A stretch of DNA of 64,000 nt, taken from contig CAYLOT010000005.1 in the NCBI GenBank assembly GCA_964385405.1, positions 47,326 through 111,325 on the forward strand, written 5' to 3'. The position numbers and the translations under genes are program-made. Shown here one piece after another: positions 44,840 to 52,678 of this stretch. Source of the DNA: CAIZGX01 sp964385405. Lineage in GTDB: Bacteria; Bacteroidota; Bacteroidia; Flavobacteriales_D; Sanyastnellaceae. The notes under the pieces are model-generated. The model had not been told where the DNA came from. It searched no databases and saw nothing but the letters and a program-made list of their open reading frames with translations. Positions within the stretch are counted from its first letter, which is position 1. Each line of letters opens with the position of its first letter.

Positions 44840-45514
44840 ATGAAAAAATTGTTGTTTGCCGCTGCTTTCCTTTTCCTTGGAAACATTCTTTTTGCTCAGG
44901 ACTGGACTGTTCCGGAATTGCCATACGCTTATGAGGCCTTGGAGCCTGCTATTGACGCAGAGACCATGCACATTCACCACGACAAGCATCACCTAGCATA
45001 CGTAACGAATTTGAATACAGCCATGAAGGCTGAAGCGAATCAGAAGTACGCGAAACTTTCCATGGAGCAAATGTGTGCGGCGGTAGATCCGAAAGATATG
45101 GCCATTCGCAACAACGGAGGTGGACATTTCAATCATACTTTTTTCTGGAATTGTTTGGCTGCACCTGGCACCGGCGGAGAGCCAAGTAAGGAATTGGCAG
45201 CTGCTATTCAGCGCGACTTTGGAGGAATGGAAAACCTCAAGAAACTTATGACCGACGAAGGCAAAGCGCGCTTCGGCAGCGGATGGGTGTGGTTGTGTAA
45301 AGACACGAAGGGCGTGCTTTTCGTGACGTCAACCGCCAATCAAGACAATCCACTTATGTCGAAACTAGTAGACAAACCAGGCACACCCATTCTTGGCATC
45401 GACGTCTGGGAACACGCGTACTACTTGAAGTATCAGAACAAACGCGCAGATTATCTCACTGCTATTTTCACGGTTGTGAATTGGAGTTTTGTTAGCGAAA
45501 GATTCGCGAATTAA
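44840..45514 (+). CDS. sod: Exported Fe/Mn superoxide dismutase
   Basis: 224 residues. A signal peptide (about 1-19, LLFAAAFLFLGNILFAQ) precedes a complete Fe/Mn SOD. Metal ligands are in MHIHHDKHH (first His), GGGHFNHTFFWN (second His) and the C-terminal DVWEHAYYLKYQN (Asp and His). It removes superoxide outside the inner membrane. Metal preference cannot be fixed from the motifs: GGGHFNH is manganese-like, while HTFFW resembles the iron type. The stop overlaps that of the convergent antitoxin gene (TTAA). Confidence 0.93.
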   Translation: MKKLLFAAAFLFLGNILFAQDWTVPELPYAYEALEPAIDAETMHIHHDKHHLAYVTNLNTAMKAEANQKYAKLSMEQMCAAVDPKDMAIRNNGGGHFNHTFFWNCLAAPGTGGEPSKELAAAIQRDFGGMENLKKLMTDEGKARFGSGWVWLCKDTKGVLFVTSTANQDNPLMSKLVDKPGTPILGIDVWEHAYYLKYQNKRADYLTAIFTVVNWSFVSERFAN

Positions 45515-45825
45515 GATTTCTTTTTCTTCGGAAAAACAATCTCAATCCTGCCTCCCAATCCCTCTTCAACAATTTTCATTAAGGTTGAAAGACGAATGTC
45601 TGAACCTTCATTTTCAATTCTTGAAATATAACTTTTCTTCGTACCACATTTCGCAGCAAGTTGGTCTTGAGTGAGTTTCAAATTGTTTCGTTGTTGCTCA
45701 ATCATTAATCCGAGCTTAAATACCTTCAGGCCTTTTTCATATTTTTTTCTAGATGCAGTTCCCTTTGCACCGAATTCTTCTGTTACAAAATCCTCTAAAC
45801 TTGTTGTGTTGTTATTCTTTTTCAT
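45511..45825 (-). CDS. higA: HigA-type antitoxin, XRE helix-turn-helix
   Basis: 104 residues. A HTH_3 domain at about 40-95: LKLTQDQLAAKCGTKKSYIS, then IENEGSDIRLSTLMKI. As the second gene of a toxin-first pair it should bind and neutralise the RelE/HigB-like toxin and repress the shared promoter. Overlaps the toxin gene by 14 nt. Confidence 0.88.
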   Translation of the reverse strand: MKKNNNTTSLEDFVTEEFGAKGTASRKKYEKGLKVFKLGLMIEQQRNNLKLTQDQLAAKCGTKKSYISRIENEGSDIRLSTLMKIVEEGLGGRIEIVFPKKKKS

Positions 45826-46156
45826 CGTAGTATTCTTTTATTATTCTTAACGCTCTTGTAATTTCATCATAAGGAGTTTTGTTCGTTTTTTTCTGAAAGC
45901 CATTGCATATAACTAGGATTCTTTCTGTTTCGAAAAAGCAAAATAATCTATAGATGTTTCCATCTGCAGCTATTCGTACTTCATACAATCCTTTGGTCCC
46001 AATGATCTTTTTAAGGTACTGTTTCGGAATTGTTTCATGACTCTCAACTACATCAAGTGTCCATAGTATTTTCTCTTTTACTCGAACCGGTTGTTTTCGA
46101 ATAAATGATTTTCCGAAATCCTTATAAAAGATTGTTTTTCTATTTTTTTCTCCCAT
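45812..46156 (-). CDS. higB: HigB-type (RelE superfamily, phage Gp49-like) toxin
   Basis: 114 residues. The order of elements, LKKIIGTKGLYEVRIAADGN, IYRLFCFF, and VICNGFQKKTNKTP, is that of the Gp49/HigB-like mRNA interferases, which cut translated mRNA. Toxin-first order is typical of higBA. The ATG at 46156 lies one base after the promoter box, so the message is leaderless or nearly so. Confidence 0.88.
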   Translation of the reverse strand: MGEKNRKTIFYKDFGKSFIRKQPVRVKEKILWTLDVVESHETIPKQYLKKIIGTKGLYEVRIAADGNIYRLFCFFETERILVICNGFQKKTNKTPYDEITRALRIIKEYYDEKE

Positions 46157-46157
46157 A

Positions 46158-46187
46158 CAAAGTTAACTAAATAGATAACATTACAAA
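46158..46187 (-). promoter_or_regulatory. Promoter of higBA
   Basis: On the minus strand TTTG (46184-46187), 18-nt spacer, TAACTTTG (46158-46165): a full consensus promoter one base from the higB ATG. Confidence 0.75.
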
Positions 46188-46262
46188 ATTTATTGAAGCA
46201 AATTTTATAGCAGGAGGGAAGAAAGTCTTATGCGTATTTCATATAAGTTATGCGAGGCAAGA

Positions 46263-46429
46263 TTCACGTAGTGAAAGATGTGTTGCAGGATGCACGGCAA
46301 GATTGTTCCGAAGGTGCTTCGCAAGTGCCGCACCTAGCCGCAGGCTTCTTGCATAGCACCTTGTGAAACATCTTGTACTATGTAATCTTCCTCCTTGTAC
46401 AACACCTTTTGAAAAATCTTTCATCAGAA
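46263..46429. repeat. Triloop hairpin array B1, two-sided (spacers TCT/CCT)
   Basis: About 13 hairpins. On the left (46263-46323) spacers are AGA, GGA, AGA, AGG on the plus strand; stems TTCAC, TGT, TGC, TTG, TGC. Around 46326-46332 lies a shrunken centre TGC-C-GCA. On the right (46336-46429) spacers are TCT or CCT, stems AGCC, TGC, TGT, TAC, TGT, TTT, TTC with loops GCA, ATA, GAA, TAT, ACA, GAA and one of four bases. A few pairs are G-T wobbles. The two halves point at the two divergent genes, higB and the DUF2480 gene. Confidence 0.8.
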
Positions 46430-46434
46430 TAAAG

Positions 46435-46442
46435 TACTTTTG
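46435..46442 (+). promoter_or_regulatory. Promoter -7 box of the DUF2480 gene
   Basis: TACTTTTG, 4 nt before the ATG and 5 nt after array B1. Confidence 0.6.
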
Positions 46443-46446
46443 AACC

Positions 46447-46941
46447 ATGATAGAAAACAAAGTTGCAAATAGTAAACTCATTACGCTTGATATAGCTGAA
46501 GAAGTAGAAGCGTTTGCAGGTGCGACGATTGATATTGCTCCGCAATTGTGGCAAGGAATAGCGTTGAAGGAAAAGGATTTTCGTGAATTTGTTTCAACTC
46601 TGAATACTGAAGAATACGCCAATAAGATTGTAGCCATTTACTGTTCGGTAGACGCCATTATTCCCGTATGGGCCTTTATGCTATTGACTTTGAAACTTTC
46701 TGAAGTAAATGCCAAATGTCATTTTTCATCTCCAGAAAATCTAGACACACTCAGAGCGCTTGCCTTCATTCAACAATTAGATCTTTCAAAATTTCAAGAT
46801 AAAAATGTTGTTATCAAGGGCTGCACTTCACTTCGTTTGACAGAAGAAGTCTACATTCAACTGTCTCAAAAACTACATCCTGTCGCCAACCGCATCATGT
46901 ACGGAGAGCCTTGCTCCACTGTGCCCCTATTCAAGCGCTAA
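46447..46941 (+). CDS. DUF2480 family protein
   Basis: 164 residues. The family pattern is clear: LKEKDFREFVSTLNTEEYANKIVAIYCSVDAIIPVWAFMLL in the middle and VVIKGCTSLRLTEEVYIQL then MYGEPCSTVPLFKR at the end, with two conserved cysteines. Function unknown. In many Bacteroidota I recall this gene close to the suf genes, and its Cys residues would fit an Fe-S role, but here it stands 14 kb away and alone, between two hairpin arrays. Confidence 0.85.
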   Translation: MIENKVANSKLITLDIAEEVEAFAGATIDIAPQLWQGIALKEKDFREFVSTLNTEEYANKIVAIYCSVDAIIPVWAFMLLTLKLSEVNAKCHFSSPENLDTLRALAFIQQLDLSKFQDKNVVIKGCTSLRLTEEVYIQLSQKLHPVANRIMYGEPCSTVPLFKR

Positions 46942-46946
46942 TCCCT

Positions 46947-47237
46947 AGCCGTAGGCTCCTTGCGAAGCACCTTTCGCAGAATCTTGCCAACGGCACTTTG
47001 TAACACACCTTTCGCAGAATCTTGCCAACGGCACTTTGTAACACACCTTTCGCAGAATCTNNNNNNNNNNNNNNNNNNNNNNNNNNNNNNNNNNNNNNNN
47101 NNNNNNNNNNNNNNNNNNNNNNNNNNNNNNNNNNNNNNNNNNNNNNNNNNNNNNNNNNNNTGCCAACGGCACCTTGTAACACACCTTTCACAGAATCTTG
47201 CCAACGGCATCTTTTGCAACATCTTTCACTTCGTGAA
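46947..47237. repeat. Triloop hairpin array B2 with 38-nt tandem period, interrupted by assembly gap
   Basis: Before the gap: AGCC/GTA, TGC/GAA, then a three-hairpin module TTC/GCA, TGCC/AAC, TGT/AAC, repeated with a 38-nt period (TTC arms at 46973, 47011, 47049). After the gap the same module continues with changes (TTC/ACA), then an imperfect TTT/GCA and TTCAC/TTC. Spacers are always three bases: TCT, CTT or CCT. All hairpins point the same way, towards neuB. At least 15 hairpins are visible. In this 313-nt intergenic stretch I see no gene. Confidence 0.85.
47061..47160. other. Assembly gap (100 N)
   Basis: Exactly 100 unknown bases inside the tandem hairpin array. The round number suggests a scaffold placeholder, so the true length and hairpin count are unknown. 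Confidence 0.98.
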
Positions 47238-47242
47238 TCGTG

Positions 47243-47250
47243 TATATTTG
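47243..47250 (+). promoter_or_regulatory. Promoter -7 box of neuB
   Basis: TATATTTG, 4 nt before the GTG start, 5 nt after array B2. Confidence 0.65.
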
Positions 47251-47254
47251 TAAA

Positions 47255-48292
47255 GTGACCTACATCATCGGAGAAATAGGACAAAACCACAACGGTTCAG
47301 TAGCGCTCGCGAAGCAAATCATTGACCTCGCAGCGCAGCCCGTCGTTGAAGATTATTTTCAACTCGCGCTGAAGCCTATGAACGCTGTGAAGCTTACCAA
47401 GCGAGACTTGAACGAAGAACTCAGTCAGTCGCAAATGAATGCGCCCTACAACAGTCCACATTCCTTCGGTGCTACTTACGGCGAACACCGCGCGTTTCTT
47501 GAGCTAAACGACGAACAACACGAAGAGTTGTTTCACTACGCAAAAGCAAAAGGACTCGATTTCGTGGAAACACTTTGCGCACGCGGATGCCTTTCCTTGT
47601 TGAAACGCTTCACACCCGATTACCTGAAAGTAGCCAGTCGCGACTTAACCAATTTGCCTCTGCTGGCAGCTCTTGCGGAAACAAAGATTCCCATTATACT
47701 TTCAACCGGAATGGCCGGGAAGGAAGAGCTCGATCACGCGTTAGACGTCATTTCAAACTACCATTCAAACATCAGCATTCTTCACTGCACCAGCGAATAC
47801 CCCACTCAGCCGAAGAATGTAAACCTCAATACGATTCGTTTTTTACAGCAGCAATACCCGCAGTACAACATTGGTTTCAGCGACCATACCCTCGGCATTT
47901 TTACTCCGGTGGCTGCCGTTGCCATGGGTGCAACCATCATTGAAAAACACATCACCACAGATCGCAACCTGAAAGGCACCGACCAAAAAGGTTCGCTGGG
48001 TCCCGACGGTATTCGCCGCATGGTGCGCGACATTCGCGAACTCGAATTGTCTATGGGTGAAGTGGAAATGAAGATCGAAGATTCAGTTACGGCTGCTCGC
48101 CTGAAGTTAGAGCGCAGCATTGCAACTGTGAGAGAAATTCCAACCGGAAAAATTATTGAAGAGGCCGACTTGTGCATGCTTTCTCCGGGCGACGGATTCA
48201 AATGGACACAACGAAATTTAGTAATTGGAAAGCGCGTGAAATCAACCATTCCAGCCAACGAAGTCATTTATTCATCCTTTCTAGAAGATTAA
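47255..48292 (+). CDS. neuB: NeuB-type sialic acid (N-acetylneuraminate-family) synthase
   Basis: 345 residues. TIM-barrel with YIIGEIGQNHNGSVALAK, VASRDLTNLPLL, STGMAG, HCTSEYPT and GFSDHTLGI, followed by a C-terminal SAF domain (from about residue 285, RSIATVREIPTGKIIEEADL). It condenses phosphoenolpyruvate with a 6-carbon amino sugar to give a nonulosonic acid such as neuraminic, legionaminic or pseudaminic acid; which one is not decidable here. GTG at 47255 chosen because it begins TYIIGEIG and sits 4 nt after the promoter box. No neuA, neuC or other nonulosonate genes are nearby; ispD follows after 10 nt. Confidence 0.88.
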   Translation: MTYIIGEIGQNHNGSVALAKQIIDLAAQPVVEDYFQLALKPMNAVKLTKRDLNEELSQSQMNAPYNSPHSFGATYGEHRAFLELNDEQHEELFHYAKAKGLDFVETLCARGCLSLLKRFTPDYLKVASRDLTNLPLLAALAETKIPIILSTGMAGKEELDHALDVISNYHSNISILHCTSEYPTQPKNVNLNTIRFLQQQYPQYNIGFSDHTLGIFTPVAAVAMGATIIEKHITTDRNLKGTDQKGSLGPDGIRRMVRDIRELELSMGEVEMKIEDSVTAARLKLERSIATVREIPTGKIIEEADLCMLSPGDGFKWTQRNLVIGKRVKSTIPANEVIYSSFLED

Positions 48293-48302
48293 TTCCTGCA
48301 CA

Positions 48303-48980
48303 ATGAACTCTGAAAAACAAGCAGTCATTTTTGTCGCAGGAGGCACCGGAACCCGCATGGGAAGCCCCCTTCCGAAGCAATTCCTCACACTCAACAACAC
48401 GCCCATTCTCATTCATACCCTTCGAAATTTCTTTTCCTTCAATCGGAATTTCGAAATGGTTGTGGTTATGCATCACGACTATATTTCTTTCTGGAAGGAC
48501 TTGTGCCTTCAGTTTGAAGATGTTCCTGAACACACCGTCGTTGCTGGCGGAGAAGAACGCTTTCACAGCGTGAAGAACGGCATTGAAGCCGTCTCTTCCA
48601 ACGTTAATCACATTGCAATTCACGACGCAGTGCGTCCGCTTGTTTCGCACGAAACACTCACACGTTGCTTCAACGCATTGAATGAACACAACGCTGTTGT
48701 GCCCGCCATTCCTATCAACGACTCCATTCGCGAAGTGCACGGCGTCCTCAATAAAAGCGTCGATCGTTCGTTGTACAAGCGCATTCAAACACCCCAATGC
48801 TTTCATTCGAATATGTTGAAAGAAGCCTACAACAAGCCGTTCAGCCCGTTGTTTACCGACGATGCTTCCGTTGTGGAAGCGAACGGTCATTCGGTTTTTT
48901 TGGTGGAAGGAAATTTGGAGAACATTAAAATAACATCGCCCATAGACTTAATCGTGGGCGAATCATTAACTGCAAAATAG
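48303..48980 (+). CDS. ispD: 2-C-methyl-D-erythritol 4-phosphate cytidylyltransferase
   Basis: 225 residues. IspD signature FVAGGTGTRMGSPLPKQFL, HDAVRPLVS, and the C-terminal FTDDASVVEANGHSVFLVEG with ENIKITSPIDL. It couples methylerythritol phosphate to CTP in the non-mevalonate isoprenoid pathway. The Gly/Arg/Lys pattern and the TDDASVVE block set it apart from NeuA-type CMP-sugar synthetases, even though it follows neuB. Confidence 0.92.
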   Translation: MNSEKQAVIFVAGGTGTRMGSPLPKQFLTLNNTPILIHTLRNFFSFNRNFEMVVVMHHDYISFWKDLCLQFEDVPEHTVVAGGEERFHSVKNGIEAVSSNVNHIAIHDAVRPLVSHETLTRCFNALNEHNAVVPAIPINDSIREVHGVLNKSVDRSLYKRIQTPQCFHSNMLKEAYNKPFSPLFTDDASVVEANGHSVFLVEGNLENIKITSPIDLIVGESLTAK

Positions 48981-48986
48981 AATATC

Positions 48987-51059
48987 ATGAATACACCGCG
49001 TGCAAAGAAAATAGCGAGAGAATTGGTGGAACACGGACACACCCGCGTAGACAACTACTACTGGATGCGTCTTTCCGACGAACAAAAAAACGCCGCAACA
49101 CCCGACGAACAGACGGCAGATGTGTTGGCCTATCTGAAAGAGGAAAACGATTATACCGAAGCCGGATTGAAGCACACCGAAGAATTGCAGAAGCAACTCT
49201 TTGAAGAGATGAAGGGGCGAATCAAAGAAGACGATTCTTCGGTTCCGGTGAAGCAAAACGGATATTGGTATTACACGCGTTTTGAAGTTGGACAAGACTA
49301 CGCATTCAATTGCCGCAAGAAGGACAGCATGGAAACCGGAGAAGAAGAAATTCTTATCAACGGTCCAGAAATGGCGAAGGGAAAAGACTACTGGGCGCTT
49401 GGCGGATTAAGCATTTCAGAAAACAATCGCTTCATGGTTTATGGAGTCGACGAAGTAAGCAGAAGAGTGTACACCTTGCGTGTGCGCGATTTGCAAACTG
49501 GAGAAATGTTCAACGAAGTCATTGAAGGAACGTCGGGTTCTGCAACGTGGGCTTCAGACAACCTTCATTTTTTCTACACGAAGAAAGATCCGCAGACGCT
49601 TCGCGACAGTCAGATTTGGCGACATGAATTGGGCACAGATCCCGCTCAAGACGTTATGGTGTTTGAGGAAACCGACGAAGAGTTTTCGTGCTTCGTCTTC
49701 AAAACAAAAACAAAAGAATTCCTTATCATAGGCAGTTCGCAAACGGTTTCAGACGAATACCGTGTGTTAGAATCAAACAACCCAAAAGGAGAGTTTCGTC
49801 TGTTTCAAACACGCGTTCGTGACCTGGAATACAGCATCACGCACTTCGAAGACCGTTTCTATATTCTCACCAACCTCAATGCGAAGAACTTCCGTTTTAT
49901 GTCTTGTCCGCTGCACGCCACGTCGCAAGAAAATTGGGAAGAAGTAATTCCACACCGCGAAGACACCTTGCTCGAATCGGTAGAGTTATTCAAAGAATAT
50001 TTGGTGTTGGAAGAGAGAACGGCCGGGTTGGTTCACATTCGAATAACGCGTTGGGACAAGTCGGAAGAGCACTACCTCGAGTTTCCAGATCCTACGTACA
50101 GCGCAGGAGTAGGAGCAAATCCAGAATTCGATACCGAGACGCTTCGCTTCGGATATTCTTCTATGACCACGCCTGGAAGCGTGTTCGATTACGACATGAG
50201 AACGCGTGAGCGCGAGTTGAAAAAACAACAACCCGTCTTGGGAGAATTCAATTCCAGCGACTATCAGAGTGAACGCGTTTTTGCAACCGCGGCAGACGGT
50301 GTTCGCGTTCCTATTTCACTCGTTTATAAAAAAGGATTTGCACGTAACGGCCAGTCGCCTTGCTTGCTTTATGCCTACGGAAGTTACGGACACAGTATAG
50401 ACGCGGGCTTCAGCAGTACACGTCTTTCGTTGTTGAACAGAGGGTTTGTTTTCGCCATAGCGCACATTCGCGGAGGAAGCGATATGGGACGCAGTTGGTA
50501 CGAAGACGGAAAATTATTGAAGAAGCGAAACACCTTCACCGACTTCATTGCTTGCGGAGAATTTTTGGTGAAGGAAAACTACACTTCAAGCAGTCATTTG
50601 TACGCCATGGGCGGTAGCGCAGGCGGATTGCTTATGGGTGCGGTGGCGAATATGGCGCCGCAGGTCTTTCACGGAATCATAAGCGCAGTGCCGTTTGTAG
50701 ACGTGGTAACCACCATGCTCGACGAGAGCATTCCGCTTACCACCTTCGAATTCGACGAGTGGGGAAATCCGAAAGACAAAGTCTATTACGATTACATGCT
50801 CAGCTATTCGCCCATCGATAACATTGAGGCAAAGGACTATCCGCACATCTTGGTCACCACAGGATATTGGGACAGCCAGGTGCAATACTGGGAGCCTGCG
50901 AAATACGTGGCGAAGCTGCGCGAGATGATGACCGACTCGAACAAATTGTTTTTCAAGTGTACCATGGAAGCCGGACACGGCGGTAAGTCTGGAAGGTTCG
51001 AGGCCTTGAAGGAAGTAGCCATGGAGTATGCATTTTTGTTAGACTTAGCGAAGAAATAA
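48987..51059 (+). CDS. ptrB: Oligopeptidase B (S9 family serine peptidase)
   Basis: 690 residues: N-terminal beta-propeller (about 60-400) and C-terminal alpha/beta-hydrolase domain. The nucleophile is in YAMGGSAGGLLMG (Ser near residue 543), the Asp in TTGYWDSQVQYWEP and the His in MEAGHGGKSGRFE. It cleaves peptides after basic residues. No signal peptide, so cytosolic. Starts 6 nt after ispD; the histidine kinase follows after 12 nt. Confidence 0.93.
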   Translation: MNTPRAKKIARELVEHGHTRVDNYYWMRLSDEQKNAATPDEQTADVLAYLKEENDYTEAGLKHTEELQKQLFEEMKGRIKEDDSSVPVKQNGYWYYTRFEVGQDYAFNCRKKDSMETGEEEILINGPEMAKGKDYWALGGLSISENNRFMVYGVDEVSRRVYTLRVRDLQTGEMFNEVIEGTSGSATWASDNLHFFYTKKDPQTLRDSQIWRHELGTDPAQDVMVFEETDEEFSCFVFKTKTKEFLIIGSSQTVSDEYRVLESNNPKGEFRLFQTRVRDLEYSITHFEDRFYILTNLNAKNFRFMSCPLHATSQENWEEVIPHREDTLLESVELFKEYLVLEERTAGLVHIRITRWDKSEEHYLEFPDPTYSAGVGANPEFDTETLRFGYSSMTTPGSVFDYDMRTRERELKKQQPVLGEFNSSDYQSERVFATAADGVRVPISLVYKKGFARNGQSPCLLYAYGSYGHSIDAGFSSTRLSLLNRGFVFAIAHIRGGSDMGRSWYEDGKLLKKRNTFTDFIACGEFLVKENYTSSSHLYAMGGSAGGLLMGAVANMAPQVFHGIISAVPFVDVVTTMLDESIPLTTFEFDEWGNPKDKVYYDYMLSYSPIDNIEAKDYPHILVTTGYWDSQVQYWEPAKYVAKLREMMTDSNKLFFKCTMEAGHGGKSGRFEALKEVAMEYAFLLDLAKK

Positions 51060-51071
51060 CGAAAGAAAGAC

Positions 51072-52547
51072 ATGGCAGTATTGCAAAACAAACAACGGTG
51101 GAAAGTGGTCTTGTTGCTCTTAGCGGCAGGAATAGCCGGAGTTACGTTGTGGTACACCAACAGCATTGCGCGTCGCATTCGGGAAGAAGAAAAAGCCAAG
51201 GTCGAATTGTGGCACAGTGCCATTCGCAAGAAGGAAGAGTTGGTGAAGCTCACGCAGGTTTTGTTCGACAGCTTGCGAAGAGAAGAATCGCGCAAAGCCG
51301 AGGTCTTGGGTCGCGCCATTCAGACCATCTCGAATCCACAAGGCGACTTGTCTTTCGCGGTAGATGTGTTGTCGCTGAACAACAGCATTCCTTTGTTGGT
51401 GTGTAACACTGAAAATGAATTTCAGCTTTCGCGCAACATCGATTCGGTGTACATCAAAGATCCCGTTCGCATCGAAGAATTGCGCTTGCAGTACGAGCAA
51501 GAGTACAAGCCCATTGCCTTTCCAGACGCGGGCATTGTAGTTTATTACAGCAACAGTTACATGTACAAAGAGTTGAAGCAAACCATCGACGATTTGGTAT
51601 CATCGTTTTTCAGTGAAACAGTTATCAATACCGCCTCTGTACCCGTAATTGTTACCGACAGCACGAAGATGAATGTTGTTCAGGTTGGAAAGATAGACAC
51701 GCTGAAATGCAATGTGAATCAGGTCTTGGCGGAAATGAAGGAAGGGTACGAGCCCATTGAAATTAAGATACCCGGAAGAAGCACGCAGTATATTTTTTAC
51801 GACGACTCGAATACCATTCAACAGTTGAAATGGTTTCCATACATGCAGCTCACCTTAATTGGCGTGTTCTTGTTGGTGGCTTATTTGCTATTCTCAACGT
51901 TCAGAAGATCAGAGCAAAATTTGGTTTGGGTGGGTATGGCGAAGGAGACCGCGCATCAGTTGGGCACGCCTCTTTCCGCGCTCATGGCGTGGCGCGATTT
52001 GTTCGAGCAGCAAGGTATTTCGAAAGGACTAATTGAAGAGTTCAACAAAGACATCGATCGGTTGTCTACCATAGCCGAGCGCTTCTCCAAGATCGGATCG
52101 GAAGCCGCGCTTACTCCTATTGGAGCGAAGGATTTGGTAGAGGAAGTGTTGTCGTATTTGCGTGTCCGCATTTCTTCTGAAGTTATCATCTCCATTGAAT
52201 CTGAAGGCAATCCAGAGGTTCAGGTGAACATCTCGCTGTTCAGTTGGGTCATTGAGAATCTTGTGAAGAACAGCGTAGACGCTATGGATGCCAAGGGGCA
52301 GTTAACGGTCTCTATTCACGAAGGCAACGGCAAAGTTTTCATAGACGTCAAAGACAGTGGCAAGGGCATCCCCAAGCGCAAATGGAAAACCGTCTTCGAG
52401 CCGGGCTACACCACGAAGTTGCGCGGCTGGGGTCTCGGTCTTTCCCTCGCCAAGCGCATTGTGAAGAATTATCACAAGGGTAGTATTTATGTTTTGTCCA
52501 GTGCTCAGGGAGAGGGGACGGTGTTTAGGATTGCGCTTAAAAAGTAG
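51072..52547 (+). CDS. Membrane sensor histidine kinase
   Basis: 491 residues. Membrane helices at about 12-30 and 257-277 enclose a periplasmic sensing region with no domain I recognise. The H-box is VGMAKETAHQLGTPLSAL (His near residue 295); the ATPase domain shows NLVKNSVDAMDAKG, DSGKGIPKRKW, FEPGYTTKLRGWGLGLSLAK. No response regulator is next to it, so its partner must be elsewhere. The H-box HQLGTPLSAL is the type common in Bacteroidota kinases. Confidence 0.9.
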   Translation: MAVLQNKQRWKVVLLLLAAGIAGVTLWYTNSIARRIREEEKAKVELWHSAIRKKEELVKLTQVLFDSLRREESRKAEVLGRAIQTISNPQGDLSFAVDVLSLNNSIPLLVCNTENEFQLSRNIDSVYIKDPVRIEELRLQYEQEYKPIAFPDAGIVVYYSNSYMYKELKQTIDDLVSSFFSETVINTASVPVIVTDSTKMNVVQVGKIDTLKCNVNQVLAEMKEGYEPIEIKIPGRSTQYIFYDDSNTIQQLKWFPYMQLTLIGVFLLVAYLLFSTFRRSEQNLVWVGMAKETAHQLGTPLSALMAWRDLFEQQGISKGLIEEFNKDIDRLSTIAERFSKIGSEAALTPIGAKDLVEEVLSYLRVRISSEVIISIESEGNPEVQVNISLFSWVIENLVKNSVDAMDAKGQLTVSIHEGNGKVFIDVKDSGKGIPKRKWKTVFEPGYTTKLRGWGLGLSLAKRIVKNYHKGSIYVLSSAQGEGTVFRIALKK

Positions 52548-52585
52548 GGAAGAGAAGTTAAGAAAAGGTAAGAGAGGGGAAGCAT

Positions 52586-52650
52586 GTTGCGAAGCAACGC
52601 GATTGATCCGAAGGATTGATCATCGAAGATGATTGATCACGAAGTGATTG
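52586..52650. repeat. Triloop hairpin array C1 (spacer TG, loops GAA)
   Basis: Four hairpins in one direction: GTTGC, ATCC, ATCATC and ATCAC stems, every loop GAA. The last three stems begin ATC and end GAT and are separated by TG. The first contains the heptamer GCGAAGC. The array ends 6 nt before the next promoter box. Confidence 0.85.
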
Positions 52651-52656
52651 TTTATC

Positions 52657-52664
52657 TATCTTTG
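52657..52664 (+). promoter_or_regulatory. Promoter -7 box of the UDP-sugar dehydrogenase gene
   Basis: TATCTTTG, 14 nt before the ATG. A TTG at 52633-52635, inside the array, is 21 nt upstream and could serve as the -33 element. Confidence 0.6.
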
Positions 52665-52678
52665 CAAAAAATCAAGTA

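Noticed and set aside
46263..47237. CRISPR array
   Set aside because: Spacers are constant and 3 nt long and the variable parts are self-complementary, the reverse of a CRISPR layout; there are no cas genes.
46931..47290. Open frames on both strands across the N gap that read as Cys/Arg/Lys-rich or Thr/Phe-rich repeats
   Set aside because: They are made by the 38-nt tandem hairpin array and the run of N; both strands and several frames are open at once, and the amino-acid repeats have no independent support.
48303..48980. NeuA-type CMP-sialic acid synthetase, because it follows neuB
   Set aside because: The PKQFL and TDDASVVE motifs are those of IspD.
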